A stretch of 64,000 nt of DNA from Aurantibacillus circumpalustris (lineage in GTDB: Bacteria; Bacteroidota; Bacteroidia; B-17B0; Aurantibacillaceae): NCBI RefSeq assembly GCF_029625215.1, contig NZ_CP121197.1:3410001-3474000 (forward strand). The letters run 5' to 3'. The translations under genes and the position numbers were made by a program. Of the stretch, positions 63,047 through 64,000 are shown piece after piece. The notes beneath the pieces were generated by a model. That model was not told where the DNA came from. It saw only the letters and a list, made by a program, of their open reading frames with translations, and searched no databases. The stretch's first letter is position 1. Each line of letters opens with the position of its first letter.

Positions 63047-63137
63047 GTGCGGTTGGTAAACATTGGTGAACGGGTTTAGGTCGACGGGTAACGCTGATAG
63101 AACAAAGGTCGATGGTTACGGCTGCTTAGTATATGTA

Positions 63138-63377
63138 CTAATGAGATTCTTTACTAATACTGTCAACGAATTTTTTTAGCAAAGGCACAACTGTAAATCC
63201 TGTGGGAATTGAAAGCCATAAATCAACTAAAAAATAATCGAAGAACCAAGTTTTTAAAAATCCCTCATGCCATCCTACCCTTACTAATAGTAGGCCAAAA
63301 CTCATTATTGCAGACATCGCGATGGAAACCAAAAAGGTAAACACGATTATTGATTGTACTTTATTTAATTTTTTCAT
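63138..63377 (-). CDS. DUF2798-like two-helix membrane protein
   Basis: The 79-residue protein has two membrane helices: VQSIIVFTFLVSIAMSAIMS and then WFFDYFLVDLWLSIPTGFTV, followed by VPLLKKFVDSI. This pattern, with a helix rich in MSxIMS and a final PLxxxxV, matches DUF2798, a small membrane family of unknown function. It lies 10 bases after the outer-membrane gene on the same strand, so the two may be co-transcribed. Confidence 0.72.
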   Translation of the reverse strand: MKKLNKVQSIIVFTFLVSIAMSAIMSFGLLLVRVGWHEGFLKTWFFDYFLVDLWLSIPTGFTVVPLLKKFVDSISKESH

Positions 63378-63387
63378 GCTAGTTGTT

Positions 63388-64000
63388 TTAGAATAAATTT
63401 GTTTTTATGAATAGTCCGAAGTTGTTTACGTTGTAATTGTCCGCCCCATAAAAGTCATGGTTAGAACCTAATCCAAATTGAAAGTTTTTATAAGATACTC
63501 CGAGCCTTACATAAATACTGCTTACTTCATGGAAATCTAATTTAGTATTGTAATTATAAAGCGCTTGAATTCTACTATAGATGCCCCAGTTTTTTGATAA
63601 CATAGGAGTGTATTCAAAAACTGCAAAGGTTTCGAAATTGTATGTTTGAGTTAAATCGAATCGTGGTAATATTACAACTACAAAATCGCGGTTCGCAAAT
63701 AAATATTGTAATCCAGAAGTAGGCCTCACAGTCATTATGCCTGGACTTGAAGAACCAACTGTTGACAAACCACCGATAATTGAAATACCTTTCCATATTT
63801 TAGCGGTTAAAACGGATTGAGAATAAAACACCGACACCTGGCTAACTTCTTCGTAGTCTCCACTAAAAGTTGTGACGTTAAAAAATCCAAATCTTGATTT
63901 TTGTGAAAATTGTTTACTTACAATTAATTGAAAAGTAACTCCTTTGTCGCCTGCAAATACTTCTATTGGAATTGGTGGCGATCCATCAATAGGAATTATA
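63388..64000 (-). CDS. Partial outer-membrane beta-barrel-like protein, N-terminus outside the window
   Basis: The reading frame stays open from the stop at 63388 to the right edge of the window (about 204 codons), so the GTG at 63837 is probably internal, not the start. The residues beyond it (IIPIDGSPPIPIEVFAGD, then VTFQLIVSKQFSQKSRFGFF) continue the amphipathic strand pattern. The protein shows alternating aromatic/polar strands and ends in a terminal Phe (GLFIKTNLF), as outer-membrane barrels do. No specific family is recognised. Confidence 0.65.
   Translation of the reverse strand, partial: IIPIDGSPPIPIEVFAGDKGVTFQLIVSKQFSQKSRFGFFNVTTFSGDYEEVSQVSVFYSQSVLTAKIWKGISIIGGLSTVGSSSPGIMTVRPTSGLQYLFANRDFVVVILPRFDLTQTYNFETFAVFEYTPMLSKNWGIYSRIQALYNYNTKLDFHEVSSIYVRLGVSYKNFQFGLGSNHDFYGADNYNVNNFGLFIKTNLF

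Larger units (their letters stand above)
62668..63137. other. 470-base gap containing palindrome copy 3 and a different palindrome
   Basis: The stretch holds copy 3 (62702-62797) and an unrelated 73-base imperfect palindrome (62974-63046). No gene is convincing here. The sequence just after copy 3 partly resembles that after copy 1 (GCACACAG, GTCCGC.GAT). Confidence 0.5.

Noticed and set aside
63388-63837. A complete 149-codon gene starting at GTG 63837
   Set aside because: The same frame is open and barrel-like up to the window edge, so the GTG is most likely internal.

Overview
The window is chromosomal DNA of a low-GC, Gram-negative member of the Bacteroidota. The sequence evidence is: five proteins with C-terminal domains for type IX secretion (four type A, one type B); promoter-like TAnnTTTG boxes typical of this phylum; lipoproteins with LxxC lipoboxes; kdsA (Kdo for LPS); SpoIIE-type phosphatases and YbbR, DUF1573 and SPOR proteins of Bacteroidota style; and cytochrome c, SCO and cytochrome-c-peroxidase genes that suggest aerobic respiration. 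I found no rRNA, tRNA, CRISPR array or phage. I do not recognise the species.

Layout. 0-3.2 kb: small accessory genes (GNAT, DinB, WYL regulator, RluE-like pseudouridine synthase). 3.2-8.5 kb: a tight minus-strand operon holding two M16 peptidase halves, a GT-C-like membrane protein and an unusual HD-CoaD fusion. 8.6-13.5 kb: FabK/nitronate monooxygenase-like protein, outer-membrane protein, DUF1573 lipoprotein, yajC, ybbR-like, coaE. 13.7-19.9 kb: a protein-folding block with groES-groEL followed by four peptidyl-prolyl isomerases, two of them cyclophilin-FKBP chimeras. 20-23.7 kb: SPOR protein and a tandem pair of paralogous lipoproteins. 23.9-29.5 kb: ispE, aspartate kinase, lysA, Kir-type K+ channel, SCO and TlpA-like redox proteins. 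29.6-33.2 kb: a beta-propeller sensor kinase with its response regulator. 33.4-48.5 kb: large T9SS cargo proteins, a PhoX-like protein, a di-haem peroxidase, a small cytochrome c and a Crp-type regulator. 48.7-55.3 kb: kdsA and a phosphate regulon (porin O/P, pstSCAB, phoU) with a shared 11-bp-period direct repeat resembling a Pho box. 55.4-61.1 kb: SpoIIE phosphatase and a BNR-repeat T9SS protein.

61.1-64 kb is different. It has three copies of a 97-nt imperfect palindrome (CCGCTAACG...TGTTAGCGG), spaced by single small minus-strand membrane-protein genes, next to what looks like a transposase start remnant. This looks like a gene-cassette (integron-like/CALIN) array or a palindromic mobile repeat. 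Copy 3 carries a compensatory base change that keeps the stem. It is the strongest candidate in the window for an undescribed system.

Functional themes: envelope biogenesis and periplasmic folding (GroESL, PPIases, M16 peptidases, YajC, SPOR, KdsA), CoA synthesis (CoaD domain and CoaE), high-affinity phosphate uptake, and secreted surface proteins. All family assignments come from reading the sequences by eye; no database search was run.
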